Of a DNA stretch of 64,000 nucleotides, positions 51,099-60,463 are shown piece after piece. How positions within the stretch are numbered: the first letter of the stretch is position 1; every line of letters starts with the position of its first letter. Source of the DNA: Verrucomicrobiota bacterium. GTDB taxonomy: Bacteria; Verrucomicrobiota; Kiritimatiellia; CAIVKH01. Location of the stretch: positions 1 to 64,000 of the forward strand of contig JACKPT010000003.1 of assembly GCA_024233345.1 (NCBI GenBank), given 5' to 3'. The notes under the pieces are model-generated. The model saw nothing but the letters and a program-made list of their open reading frames with translations, was not told the origin of the DNA and ran no database searches. Made by a program: the position numbers and the translations under genes.

Positions 51099-54000
51099 CT
51101 ACTTCACCACTCGGGCAAACGGTGACGTAAAGACATCATAGTCCGACCACTCAAAGGAGGAGTTGTACACCTCCACTCCAGGCGTATCGAGGGTTGCTCC
51201 ATCGTTGGGGATCGTGTCCAGCGAGGACTGGGATCCGACATTGATGAACACCCCGATTCCATTGGCTTCGAGGCTGGAGCGGGTCAGCCCCAGCGCGGTC
51301 AACGGAATGGACATTTCATAGAAGGTGTCACGACCCTTGTTGTGGGTGATGTAATCCGTCAATGCGGTGTTGGGATCATTCAGGTAGTTGTCGACATCCG
51401 GAACGCCCCACAAGGAGGAGGCGGCGTTGTTACCGACCACCTGGGCGGCATTGATCCCCGCCATGGCAAAGGTCAGATAGTTCGTGCCGAGGCTTTCATC
51501 GCCGGCAAACACCCCACCCACGGATTTCGAGATGTAGGATGCGCCTGACCACAGATCCGAACGGATCGCCACCTGATAATCCGGCAGGGTCGAGGTGAAT
51601 GAATCATTCTTGCCCCACATATTGCTGGAAGAACCGCCGGCGCCGGTATCGATGGAGATGAACTGGAGGATTCCCTGGTTGTTGCCCAAGGCATCGCCCG
51701 AGCCATAATTGGCCCCATCGATCCAATCGGTAATGTCAGCGAACTGCCACGCGAGGTAGAGGTTGTTGTCGTCCCAGGCGGCCCACAGGTGGGTGATATC
51801 CGCCGGGGTCTCGTGCATGGTCCAGTTGTCGCCGAGGGACCGGGGATCATCATTGGCGAGGTCGATGGCGATCAGGTTGTTGGTCCCCCATTCGCTATTG
51901 TTCGCGCCATCCACGGTCTTGGTGCCAGCCTGGCCGAACGAGGGGTTGGTGGATGGGGGCAAGCTGCCTCCGGTGTTGGTGCTGCCACCACCGCCGCCAG
52001 ATACCGTGAAGCTGTAGTTGGCGCCGCCGTTGCTCTCCCACATTTCGGTCCCGTTGCCATCCCGCACCACGATCGCGTACTGCACACTCACCCCGGCCGC
52101 AAATTTGCCCAGGTTCACGTGCCACATATCCACGCCATTGGTGGTGAAATCATAGCTCATTGGAGCCACATCCCAATCCCCCGCACAACTGCCGGGGCAA
52201 TACACCACATCCGCACTGGTCGCCGCACCCACCGGACTGGCGCCGATGTTGACCCACACGTCATCATTGGTGGTCACCGTGGATGGATACTGGTAATAGC
52301 CGCTCAGGTTGGTAATGGAGGCCCCCGAACTCAGGGTGTAGGTGTAGACCTTGGTATCACTGCCCCCGGAGGTGTTTTCCGCAAAGACCGTCAAGGTCTG
52401 GGATTCGCCCGGGTTCAGGCTGCCGCCCACCGTGATCGACTGCCCATTCACAAAGTTCTGGGCGGCCTGGCCTTCCAGGGTATAGGTGGCGGTGCTGATG
52501 TTGTTTCCGACAATGACCAGGGTCACACTGATCCCGGCGGGATTGGTGAAGGTCGTGTCACCAGGTGTGGCACTGACGGTCACCGGCTCCACCGGCCCGC
52601 TCTCCAGAATCAGCTCCACCTTGTAGAAGCTCTGATTGAAGCTGCTGCTCTCCGGATCTTCGATGGTCATCATGTAGCGCGAACCGCCCACCGTGGAACG
52701 AACGCCCATGTTGGTATAGGATCCGTCGATACCATTGCGGGAGACCCACACACGGTAGCTCTTCTGGGGAATCGCCTCCCATTTCACCAGCGACCGGCCG
52801 GTGTTGGTGCTCATCGAGGTTTCCACCACCCGGAGGAAGTCATTCACATTGGTCGGGCTGGTGCCTGCGTCATACTCGTTCTTGTCGTTGACAAAGTCCC
52901 CGTCATGATCGCCCTGGCCGGACACCAGACCGCCGAACTGTTCCATTTCATAATCGTCGGGAATACCGTTGGTATTGCTGTCAATGAACCCGGTTCCCTG
53001 CCGGACAATGGTCACGGTGTCGCTGGTCACCGAACCCGAACCGCCGGTAGAGATGATGGCGAAGTCATCGACATACATCTGGCGCTCGTCGGAGGCGGAA
53101 TCGGTGGCATTGAAGTACAGCTTGAAGCCACTGGGCGCGCCAGCCGGAACCGTCAAGGTCTGATCAAACGTTTCCGAACCATCCCGGCCGGTTCCCCAGA
53201 CCCGAATGCTGCCGCTGGCGACATACTCGAACTGGAGCAACATCGCCGCCGCCCCATAGTTGTCAAACATCGGGTTGCCATTGATGGTGATCGCGGCACT
53301 GTTAGCCATGTTGATATTGACCAATTCGGTGGTCCCCGCCATCAGACTGAATCCGCGGTTGGAGCCCTCGTTGTTGCTGTCCCAGTTCAAACCGAGCAGG
53401 AACCGGAAGATATCTCCGGCCGCCATCGCGCTACTGAAGGACCGGCTGACTTCGGCATTCGCCGCTGATGCGGGAGGATTTGCATAGAACCCGAACGCGC
53501 TGGCCCCGAGACCGGAGATGCTGGCAGCGGCCGGATCGCCGACAAACGAGCCGGCATAGTAGGTCGACCCATCACTGCTGTGATTGAAGGCCCAGGCGCC
53601 GAATCCGGTGCCCTCGTTAGAACCATCCGCCCAGCCACCGCCATAGTTATCGGCGCTGTCAAAAGCACTGGTTACGGTACCGCCGCCCGCCGTGCCGGCG
53701 CTGACGGTAATGACATTGGTGCCCACATCCAGGCTGATCAACGGAATGGTCCACGGATGAGCTGCGGCAATCGATCCGGCACCGCCGGTCAGATGGTTGG
53801 TCCATGCGATATCCCCGGTCACACCCAGGGCGGTTCCCTGCAGGGTCCGGCTATCCACGTTGTTGGCCACCACGATGTCCATCGCGGGATTGGTGATGGC
53901 AAACGGGGGCGGAGGAACAATGCTGCCGCAGCCGGAAACCGCAAGGCTCCAGTCATTGCCATTGTTGTTGTCCCAAACCTTGTTGGTCTCCACCGCATTG

Positions 54001-56717
54001 CCGTCATTGAATACGAAGTTGATGGTCTCGGTGCCGGTGGTCGGGGTGTAGGTGTAGGACCAGACCTGATTGCTGACCAAGGTCATCGCGGGACTCGGAA
54101 GGATCATGTTGGTCCAGCCATTTTCACCTATATGAATGTACACCGGATCAACCGAATCGAGGATCCGGCCTTCCGCATTGTAGTAAATGGTAACCGGGTC
54201 ACAGGTATCGACGGTCTCGGGATCGGTCCACACCGCCTGGGGCACCACCCCGGTGCAACCGGAAATCGTTACCGACCAGTCATTCCCGTTGTTGTTGTCC
54301 CAGTTGCCGGACCCATCGTTGAACACAAAGTTCAGATTGGTGGTGCCGGGAAGGGAATCGACAAAGTATACCCAGGCATCGCCATCGTTTGCCATCTGGG
54401 GCGCGGGATCGATAATATCCTGCCAGCCGTTGCGACCGATAAAGATGTGTACCGGACCGGCCCCAAGGGGGCTGTTGGCCTTCAGATAGCGGATCGCGAC
54501 CTGCTCGCAGTTCTGGGGATTCTCCGGATTCACTTCCACATAGGGGTCCACCGGTCCGCCCTGCTCTTCGAGCTTCAACATCTGGACAAAGGCATACTGG
54601 GGATTGTTGATCCCGTCAGAGGGCATATCCACATAGATGCCATTGTCGATGATGTCCTGACCAGTCCGGCCCGGGGGCGCCCAGATCTGGGTATTCGGAT
54701 CATCGGAGGTCAGGTTGCGCACATTATAGTAACGCGCGGGATCCAGGTAAATCGCCTGCACATCGCTGAGCTTGAACACCCCGCTCTGCTGGGTGAAGGG
54801 GGTCAGGTTGACAAAGTTCAGGACCACATTCTGGAATGCGGGATCCCAGCCGAACTTGTCATACTTCAACACCGAGAAAATTTGCTGGTGGGGACTGCCG
54901 TCGGTCTTGTCGAGGTACCACTGGTCATGCAACCGGGTGGCCCCATTGAGCATACGACCTTTGTTCACCCGGGAGTAGGCATCTTCCAGAACGGCGTCCC
55001 GGTTGTTCCACAGGGTCTGCATATTGTGCCAAGTCAGAATATTCGGGATCCAGCGGTCAAACTGGTTGCGGAATTGGGAGAAGCCCCAGTTGTTGACATA
55101 TCCGAGCTCCTGGCCCTGGTACATCTGGGGGGTGCCATCGATCACCGCGCCCACCGCGTAGCGGGAGAAGGAGTACCACTTGTCTTCAGGAGCATTCTGG
55201 TCGTGGTTGATCAGCCCGCGCATGATCCCGGCAAAACCGTAGTCGGTCTTGTTTTGATCGATCACCCCGCGAAGGCCGGTGGTGTTCCCGCCACCGCCCA
55301 GAACCTGCCACACCCAGTTCTGGTTGATGATATCCATGTGACGGCCGGCCCGCTTCGACACGTTGCCGCCATCGAGAGATTCGGCCATGAACACAAAGTC
55401 CCACTTCAGGGCCCGGGTGTAATTGACAATGTATTCCCAAGCTTGGGGAGGAAGACCCTGGGCATAATCGCAACGGAACCCGCCGAGCACGCCACCGGAT
55501 TTCTCAATCCAGTACTGGGCAAAATAGGCAAAGTACTCGGTCATCCGCTTGACATCAGCCCCCGCCACATCCGGCTCGGTGGTCCAATAGCTGTCACTGT
55601 CGGTCTGAGGATCAAACAAGGCGTTGTACCGCCCCCAGTACAGGTCGGCAACATCCGGCCATTTGCCGAAGTCAATCCGCTCTGCGGGCGCCGGCCCAAG
55701 CTGGTTCGAGTTGGCGGCGGGGTTGGAAAAGTCGAAGTTCGCCTGGGTGTAGTCATACTCACCGCAGGGCAGGGAGGTCGAGGTGTACTTGGAGTACCAC
55801 TGGGGTACGATGTCCTTCATCAGGGCAGCCGGGTTGGCCGCAGGCTGGGAAGGATCATTGGGGTCGCGCCCGATTTCCGCGTCCCAGGAGGTATGATTGA
55901 AAATGACATCAAAGAAGAAATCGATGTCCTGTGTTTTTGCGGCGGCGGCAAAGTTGGTGAATGCGGTCATCGCTGCGGCGCGGGTGTTGCCCTGGCTGAG
56001 ATAGGGAGCAACTTCCCACATGTTTTGGATGGAGTAAGGACTGCCCGGGGTGGTGGTCACGCAGTAGTGATCGCCGATCGGGTGAATCGGCTGAATCCAC
56101 AGGGTGTTGACTCCGAGGTTTTTGAAATAATCGATGTTTGCATTCTTGGCCGGGTTGATCAGATCCTCAAAGGTCGAGCGGGTGGCGAGGTCATCACCGG
56201 TCGCATTGATGACATTGACCATCATTTCATACAGGATCAGGTCGCGGGACTTTTTGGGTGAAACCACGATCGCGGTGTTACGCCCGCCATACCACTTCCA
56301 ATCGGGATTTCCGGAAACTTTGTACCGGGCGGTCAGGCGGTAGGCCCCGGTCTTGTTGACGGGAAGGGCGATCGAATACTTGCCCCCGCCTTCGTCGTTG
56401 AGAGGAATCGCCACCCAGTAATTGGTGGAGCTGGCAGCCGGGCCGGGGTCACTGGTAAAATCCTGATCGCCCAGGGTCACCTGATCGCGGCGGCCGAGGT
56501 TCGACCAGACCTGTGCCTTGGTCACATTGCCTTCGTTCGGGTAAAAATCGACATACACCGTCTCCGAATCGCCCGCGACTTCGTCGATGTAGTAGTTCAG
56601 CGTGAGGTAATCACCATTGGCGCCGTTAATGCTTAGATAGGGGTCATCGGCCAGCGCATGCCCCACCATGCAGCAAAGACTGAACCCCAGGAGACCGATC
56701 ATCGATTTCATTTTCAT
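51099..56717 (-). CDS. Giant secreted GH13 alpha-amylase with CBMs
   Basis: From ATG 56717 (AGAGGA about 11 bases upstream) the protein has 1872 residues with signal peptide MKMKSMIGLLGFSLCCMVGHALA. The GH13 barrel has DVIFNH (region I, about 270), GFRCDYA (region II, nucleophile Asp about 417), FMAES (region III, Glu about 446) and LINHD (region IV, about 502-506). Two related CBM25/26-like starch modules follow (each with IFIGRNGW/IHIGENGW and DNNNGNDWS). Then come beta-sandwich domains, a calcium repeat (DSNTNGIPDDYE, DHDGDFVNDKNEYDAGT), and a C-terminal CBM9-like domain. It degrades starch outside the cell or on its surface. No cell-wall or T9SS anchor is visible. Confidence 0.88.
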   Translation of the reverse strand: MKMKSMIGLLGFSLCCMVGHALADDPYLSINGANGDYLTLNYYIDEVAGDSETVYVDFYPNEGNVTKAQVWSNLGRRDQVTLGDQDFTSDPGPAASSTNYWVAIPLNDEGGGKYSIALPVNKTGAYRLTARYKVSGNPDWKWYGGRNTAIVVSPKKSRDLILYEMMVNVINATGDDLATRSTFEDLINPAKNANIDYFKNLGVNTLWIQPIHPIGDHYCVTTTPGSPYSIQNMWEVAPYLSQGNTRAAAMTAFTNFAAAAKTQDIDFFFDVIFNHTSWDAEIGRDPNDPSQPAANPAALMKDIVPQWYSKYTSTSLPCGEYDYTQANFDFSNPAANSNQLGPAPAERIDFGKWPDVADLYWGRYNALFDPQTDSDSYWTTEPDVAGADVKRMTEYFAYFAQYWIEKSGGVLGGFRCDYAQGLPPQAWEYIVNYTRALKWDFVFMAESLDGGNVSKRAGRHMDIINQNWVWQVLGGGGNTTGLRGVIDQNKTDYGFAGIMRGLINHDQNAPEDKWYSFSRYAVGAVIDGTPQMYQGQELGYVNNWGFSQFRNQFDRWIPNILTWHNMQTLWNNRDAVLEDAYSRVNKGRMLNGATRLHDQWYLDKTDGSPHQQIFSVLKYDKFGWDPAFQNVVLNFVNLTPFTQQSGVFKLSDVQAIYLDPARYYNVRNLTSDDPNTQIWAPPGRTGQDIIDNGIYVDMPSDGINNPQYAFVQMLKLEEQGGPVDPYVEVNPENPQNCEQVAIRYLKANSPLGAGPVHIFIGRNGWQDIIDPAPQMANDGDAWVYFVDSLPGTTNLNFVFNDGSGNWDNNNGNDWSVTISGCTGVVPQAVWTDPETVDTCDPVTIYYNAEGRILDSVDPVYIHIGENGWTNMILPSPAMTLVSNQVWSYTYTPTTGTETINFVFNDGNAVETNKVWDNNNGNDWSLAVSGCGSIVPPPPFAITNPAMDIVVANNVDSRTLQGTALGVTGDIAWTNHLTGGAGSIAAAHPWTIPLISLDVGTNVITVSAGTAGGGTVTSAFDSADNYGGGWADGSNEGTGFGAWAFNHSSDGSTYYAGSFVGDPAAASISGLGASAFGFYANPPASAANAEVSRSFSSAMAAGDIFRFLLGLNWDSNNEGSNRGFSLMAGTTELVNINMANSAAITINGNPMFDNYGAAAMLLQFEYVASGSIRVWGTGRDGSETFDQTLTVPAGAPSGFKLYFNATDSASDERQMYVDDFAIISTGGSGSVTSDTVTIVRQGTGFIDSNTNGIPDDYEMEQFGGLVSGQGDHDGDFVNDKNEYDAGTSPTNVNDFLRVVETSMSTNTGRSLVKWEAIPQKSYRVWVSRNGIDGSYTNMGVRSTVGGSRYMMTIEDPESSSFNQSFYKVELILESGPVEPVTVSATPGDTTFTNPAGISVTLVIVGNNISTATYTLEGQAAQNFVNGQSITVGGSLNPGESQTLTVFAENTSGGSDTKVYTYTLSSGASITNLSGYYQYPSTVTTNDDVWVNIGASPVGAATSADVVYCPGSCAGDWDVAPMSYDFTTNGVDMWHVNLGKFAAGVSVQYAIVVRDGNGTEMWESNGGANYSFTVSGGGGGSTNTGGSLPPSTNPSFGQAGTKTVDGANNSEWGTNNLIAIDLANDDPRSLGDNWTMHETPADITHLWAAWDDNNLYLAWQFADITDWIDGANYGSGDALGNNQGILQFISIDTGAGGSSSNMWGKNDSFTSTLPDYQVAIRSDLWSGASYISKSVGGVFAGDESLGTNYLTFAMAGINAAQVVGNNAASSLWGVPDVDNYLNDPNTALTDYITHNKGRDTFYEMSIPLTALGLTRSSLEANGIGVFINVGSQSSLDTIPNDGATLDTPGVEVYNSSFEWSDYDVFTSPFARVVK

Positions 56718-57088
56718 AGTACCACGCATCCTCTGTTGATGATTCCCAACACATCCTGAATAGAACACCCTTATCACCGCCTCTCGGCTCGACCCGCCGG
56801 ACACAAACCGGTAAAAGCGCTTTACTCAATCTGTACTGATACCGGGATCGGGACGACGTGTACAGAGAAAAAACAAACTATTTTTCATTGAAAAACCGAT
56901 TCAATCTCCGATTCCACGACATCTGCTGCACCGATTTAGTAAAGGGATTCAAACAGGGTCGGGCTAACTCATTCGGAATCAGCGAATTCGGCACCGCAAC
57001 CCATCCCTACACCCTATAGGAGATCACCTCATTCCAACCTAAACCACACACTGGACGGCCCGGGCCGAATTCATTACGATCAGTCACG
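56718..57088. promoter_or_regulatory. Divergent promoter region of GH13 and histidine-kinase genes
   Basis: These 371 bases separate divergent starts. At 56811-56825, GTAAAAGCGCTTTAC has inverted GTAAA/TTTAC arms and a perfect AAAGCGCTTT core (LacI-type operator candidate). CTGTAC (56831-56836) and GTACAG (56860-56865) form inverted arms. Weaker relatives of the operator occur at 56892-56903 (AAAACCGATTCA). The right half (56900-57050) is AT-richer and holds no convincing gene. I could not place -35/-10 boxes with confidence. Confidence 0.55.
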
Positions 57089-58153
57089 ATGCCTGTGAAA
57101 AAGTCGCCCCCCAGCCCAGAAGATCGTGCCACCGGGATGGCGGGTCCGGAAACCCACCAGTTTCTTTCTGCGGTGCTGGAAACCGCAGTGGACGCCATCC
57201 TCTTGATCGACCAGAAGGGTATCATTCAGAGCTTCAATCAGGGGGCAACCCGGATTTTCGGGTATGAAGCGGAAGAAATCCTTCAGCGCAATGTCTCCGT
57301 CCTGATGCCCAGCTCCTATGCCCACCATCACGACCACTACATCCATCGCTACCTGAAAACCGGAAAGGCCAGGGTGATCGGGACCGGGCGGGAAGTGGTC
57401 GGACTTCGAAAAGACGGGACCGAATTTCCCCTGGATTTGTCGGTCAGCGAAGTCAAAACCGAGGACGGCAGCCATTTTGTCGGGATCGCCCGGGACATCA
57501 GCGAGCGGGTGCAATTGGAGCAAGCCCTGGTGTTGGCCAGCGAGAATGAGCGGCGCCTTCTCGGGCAGGAATTGCACGATGCCCTCGGGCAGCAAATCGC
57601 CGCCCTTTCCCTGCTCGCCAAATCCCTTCAACAACATCTGGCCGGGCAGCCGGACCTGGCCATGCGGGCAGGTGAACTCGCATCCATCGCGGCAGCCGCC
57701 AGTGCGGAAACCAAGCGGCTGGCCCAGGGGGCCTACCCGACTGAGTTGGAAAAGCGCGGGTTTCAAGCCGCGCTGGAAGAGCTTGCCGACACCACATCCC
57801 GGCTGTTTGGCATCGACTGCCGGTTCCGCGGTAGCAGGGCCATTCCCGATTTGGGCAAGACCACCGAGCTGAATCTGTACCGGATCGCCCAGGAGAGCGT
57901 GATGAATGCGGTCAAGCACGCCGGGGCCACCTCCCTGTCCATTCGTCTGTTTCCCGACCGGGGCAACCTGATCTTGTCGGTTGAGGACAATGGATGCGGC
58001 ATCAGCGAACCCGGCGGCACCGAACACCCGGGCATGGGACTCAGAATCATGAAGTACCGGGCCGGAATGATCGGGGGTACCCTGACCCTGCGAAAAGGCA
58101 GACCCCGGGGAACCGAGGTTCAGTGTTGTCTTTCCGACCAATTCCCTGTATGA
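57089..58153 (+). CDS. FixL-like PAS histidine kinase (soluble)
   Basis: The 354-residue protein lacks membrane segments. A PAS domain with PAC tail (about 22-140) is FixL-like: HDHYIHRYLKTGKARVIG aligns with the haem-binding F helix of Bradyrhizobium FixL, with His81 at the proximal ligand site and Arg101 (GTGREV) at the distal arginine spacing of 20. A HisKA_3 dimerisation helix carries the phospho-acceptor His163 (LLGQELHDALGQQI), and a HATPase domain follows (RIAQESVMNAVKHAG, VEDNGCGI, GMGLRIMKYRAGMIGG). It likely autophosphorylates in response to oxygen or redox and passes phosphate to the regulator 28 bases downstream. Confidence 0.88.
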   Translation: MPVKKSPPSPEDRATGMAGPETHQFLSAVLETAVDAILLIDQKGIIQSFNQGATRIFGYEAEEILQRNVSVLMPSSYAHHHDHYIHRYLKTGKARVIGTGREVVGLRKDGTEFPLDLSVSEVKTEDGSHFVGIARDISERVQLEQALVLASENERRLLGQELHDALGQQIAALSLLAKSLQQHLAGQPDLAMRAGELASIAAAASAETKRLAQGAYPTELEKRGFQAALEELADTTSRLFGIDCRFRGSRAIPDLGKTTELNLYRIAQESVMNAVKHAGATSLSIRLFPDRGNLILSVEDNGCGISEPGGTEHPGMGLRIMKYRAGMIGGTLTLRKGRPRGTEVQCCLSDQFPV

Positions 58154-58181
58154 ACGTGGGCTGCATTGCACAACCACCGAC

Positions 58182-58865
58182 GTGGACAGAACAACGAAAG
58201 CAAAAAAGACATATCAGATCCTGATTGTGGATGATCACCCGATCATCCGCAAGGGCATCCGTGCCCTCCTCGAACAGGAAGCGGACTTTGAAGTCAGCGG
58301 GGAGGCGGCTGGCCGCTCGGAATTGCTGAGCACCCTGCGCCTGGATATTCCCGACCTGATTCTGCTGGATATCTCCCTGCAAAGCAGCGATGGCATCGAG
58401 GTTACCAAGGCCATTCGCGCGGAATTTGGCGGGGTACCGATTCTGGTGGTGTCCATGCACGATGAAAATCTTTATGCCGAACGCAGCCTCCGGGCCGGAG
58501 CCAATGGCTACATCATGAAACAGGAGATGGCGGAAAATGTGGTCAAGGCCATCCGCCAGGTGCTGGCCGGCAAAATCTATGTCAGCGATAATGTCCGGCA
58601 AAAAGTCCTCCGGGACCTCACCCACCCCAACTCCGACATTCACTCCACCCCCATCGAGCGGCTCAGCGACCGTGAACTGGAGGTCTTTCGTCTGATCGGT
58701 GAAGGCAAGGGCACCCGCCAGATTTCCGAAATGCTGAACCTCAGCATCAAGACCATCGAGACCTATCGGGCCCACATCAAGGATAAGCTCGCGATCAAGA
58801 GCGCCTCCGAACTTGCACGCTGCGCGGTCAGTTGGGTCGAGAGCGGCAAAGCCCCCAATCTCTGA
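58182..58865 (+). CDS. NarL/LuxR-type response regulator
   Basis: The 227-residue regulator starts at a GTG. Its receiver domain has DD (17-18), the phospho-acceptor Asp63 (ILLDISL), Ser/Thr in VVSMHD and the Lys in YIMKQEM. The GerE helix-turn-helix region is LSDRELEVFRLIGEGKGTRQISEMLNLSIKTIETYRAHIKDKL. It should bind DNA when phosphorylated by the adjacent FixL-like kinase. Its stop TGA abuts the convergent reductase gene's stop (TGATCA). Targets are unknown; the nearby GH13 and GH31 genes are natural candidates. Confidence 0.9.
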   Translation: MDRTTKAKKTYQILIVDDHPIIRKGIRALLEQEADFEVSGEAAGRSELLSTLRLDIPDLILLDISLQSSDGIEVTKAIRAEFGGVPILVVSMHDENLYAERSLRAGANGYIMKQEMAENVVKAIRQVLAGKIYVSDNVRQKVLRDLTHPNSDIHSTPIERLSDRELEVFRLIGEGKGTRQISEMLNLSIKTIETYRAHIKDKLAIKSASELARCAVSWVESGKAPNL

Positions 58866-60278
58866 TCAGCCCGCCTCCGCGGCCCGCACAATCGCCAGGA
58901 TCATGTCGCGGAAAATCCAGCGATGGATCGGATACAGGCCGTACCAGTAAAAGGCACCAGCCAGCCCCTTGGAGGCAAACCGCGCGGTTTGGGTCAGGTG
59001 GGTTGTTCCATCGTCGCCCCGCCGCACCTCAAACTCCAACCAGGCCCGGCCCGGCAATTTCATTTCCGCCCGCAACCGAAGCAGCGCATTCGGCTCCACC
59101 GCCTCGACCCGCCAGAAATCGACCGACTCCCCGACCAGCAACTCGGTGGCATGGCGACGGCCCCGCCGCAATCCCGGACCGCCAACCACCCGATCCAGAA
59201 ACCCCCGAAGCGACCAGGCCCAGTTCCATACCAGCCACCCCCGGTCCCCTCCGAGTGAACTGAGGGTCTTGAAAACCTGCTCCGGAGAAGCCTGGGTGGA
59301 CGCCTGACGCACTTCGTGAATCATGCCCTCCCAATCCGTGAGGGCATAACCGGGGCCATCGCCCAAGGCCCCCGACCAGCGGGTTTCCACATCACCCCGC
59401 TCAACCTTTCTCAACGCCCGCTCCACCGCATCGCGATAAGGCAGTGGTTCAATCTCCGGAAAAGCTTCATGCGCCCGGGTCATGTCCCCAACCAACGGCT
59501 TCTGGATTCCATAGATTAACGGCACCGCAAGTCGGTTGGGAATCGGGGTGATCCACCCCACCCAGCGCGCCGCCACCCCCGGCATTAGCACTGGAACCGG
59601 GAGGATCCATCTTCGCAACCCGCGGATCTCCGCATACGTGCGCATCATATCCATAAACCGAACCGGCTCCGCCCCGATATCCAGGCTTCCGGTCACCGGA
59701 GAATCCAATGCGCCAAGCAGATAGGCGAGCACATCACGAATCGCAATCGGGCGCACTTCATGATGCACCCACTTCGGCGTAATCATCACCGGCAACCGCT
59801 CGGTCAAATAGCGAATCATTTCAAATGAAGCGGAACCCGAACCGATGATCGGCCCCGCCCGCAACTCCACCGCCCCAGGATGGGTCAGCAGAATTTTTCC
59901 CACCTCGGCGCGGCTGGCCAAATGTTCGGACGCCGAACCACTCGACGGCATCAACCCGCCCAGATAGATCACCCGGCGCACTTCCCCTGCCGCCGCAAGG
60001 ACATGGCGAGCGGCTGCGGCATCCTGGGAGGCGAAATCCCCGCTCGAGGTCATGGAATGCACCAGATAATACAGAGCATCCATTCCCGCCGCGGCGCGAT
60101 GCGCAGTGTCCGGTTCCAGCAGGTCTCCCTCTACAACCTCGACCCGCCCGGACCAGGGCCGGCCGGCAATCCGACTGGAATCCCGGACCAGCACCCGAAC
60201 CGAGTGCCCTTGATCCAGCAGACGGGGAATCAACCGCCCACCAATATAGCCGGTTGCTCCGGTAACCAGGATCTTCAT
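58866..60278 (-). CDS. NAD(P)-binding reductase with DUF2867 domain
   Basis: The 470-residue protein has an atypical extended SDR domain (MKILVTGATGYIGGRLIPRLL, VEVVEGDLLEPD, VIYLGGLMP). A C-terminal DUF2867-type domain begins near residue 320 (TQASPEQVFKTLSSLGG...WNWAWSLRGFLDRVVGG, SVDFWRVEAVEPNALLRL, FWYGLYPIHRWIF). This fusion is common in bacteria and has no proven substrate; it has been proposed to act on small lipophilic carbonyls. Three inverted repeats lie 71-148 bases upstream of the start. Confidence 0.8.
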   Translation of the reverse strand: MKILVTGATGYIGGRLIPRLLDQGHSVRVLVRDSSRIAGRPWSGRVEVVEGDLLEPDTAHRAAAGMDALYYLVHSMTSSGDFASQDAAAARHVLAAAGEVRRVIYLGGLMPSSGSASEHLASRAEVGKILLTHPGAVELRAGPIIGSGSASFEMIRYLTERLPVMITPKWVHHEVRPIAIRDVLAYLLGALDSPVTGSLDIGAEPVRFMDMMRTYAEIRGLRRWILPVPVLMPGVAARWVGWITPIPNRLAVPLIYGIQKPLVGDMTRAHEAFPEIEPLPYRDAVERALRKVERGDVETRWSGALGDGPGYALTDWEGMIHEVRQASTQASPEQVFKTLSSLGGDRGWLVWNWAWSLRGFLDRVVGGPGLRRGRRHATELLVGESVDFWRVEAVEPNALLRLRAEMKLPGRAWLEFEVRRGDDGTTHLTQTARFASKGLAGAFYWYGLYPIHRWIFRDMILAIVRAAEAG

Positions 60279-60348
60279 GCCTCACCCTCCCTTACCCTGA
60301 ACGGTATTGCAAGCAACCCGCCGCGGAAAGTGGCAGTTGTGGCAAACG

Positions 60349-60426
60349 TCCAAGGATTGGAAACCACCGGGGAAAAAGTTCCAAGGGGTTGGAAAAAATC
60401 CGGCCCGGTTTCCCAGGGATTGGAAA
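60349..60426. promoter_or_regulatory. Three TCCAA/TTGGA inverted repeats in helical phase
   Basis: The repeats are TCCAA-GGA-TTGGA (60349-60361), TTCCAA-GGGG-TTGGAA (60379-60394) and TTTCCCA-GGGA-TTGGAAA (60409-60426; one arm mismatch). Their centres are 31.5 and 31 bases apart, close to three helical turns. They lie upstream of the 60278 start and downstream of the GH31 stop, a fitting operator array for the reductase gene. Confidence 0.6.
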
Positions 60427-60463
60427 ACCGGGGGGAATCTGATGTGGAGCCATCCTCGCGATG

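Noticed and set aside
53580..56261. 893-codon plus-strand open frame opposite the GH13 gene
   Set aside because: It mirrors the codon bias of a GC-rich gene on the other strand. The minus-strand protein has intact GH13 motifs and a terminator, while this frame has no recognisable domain or ribosome site.
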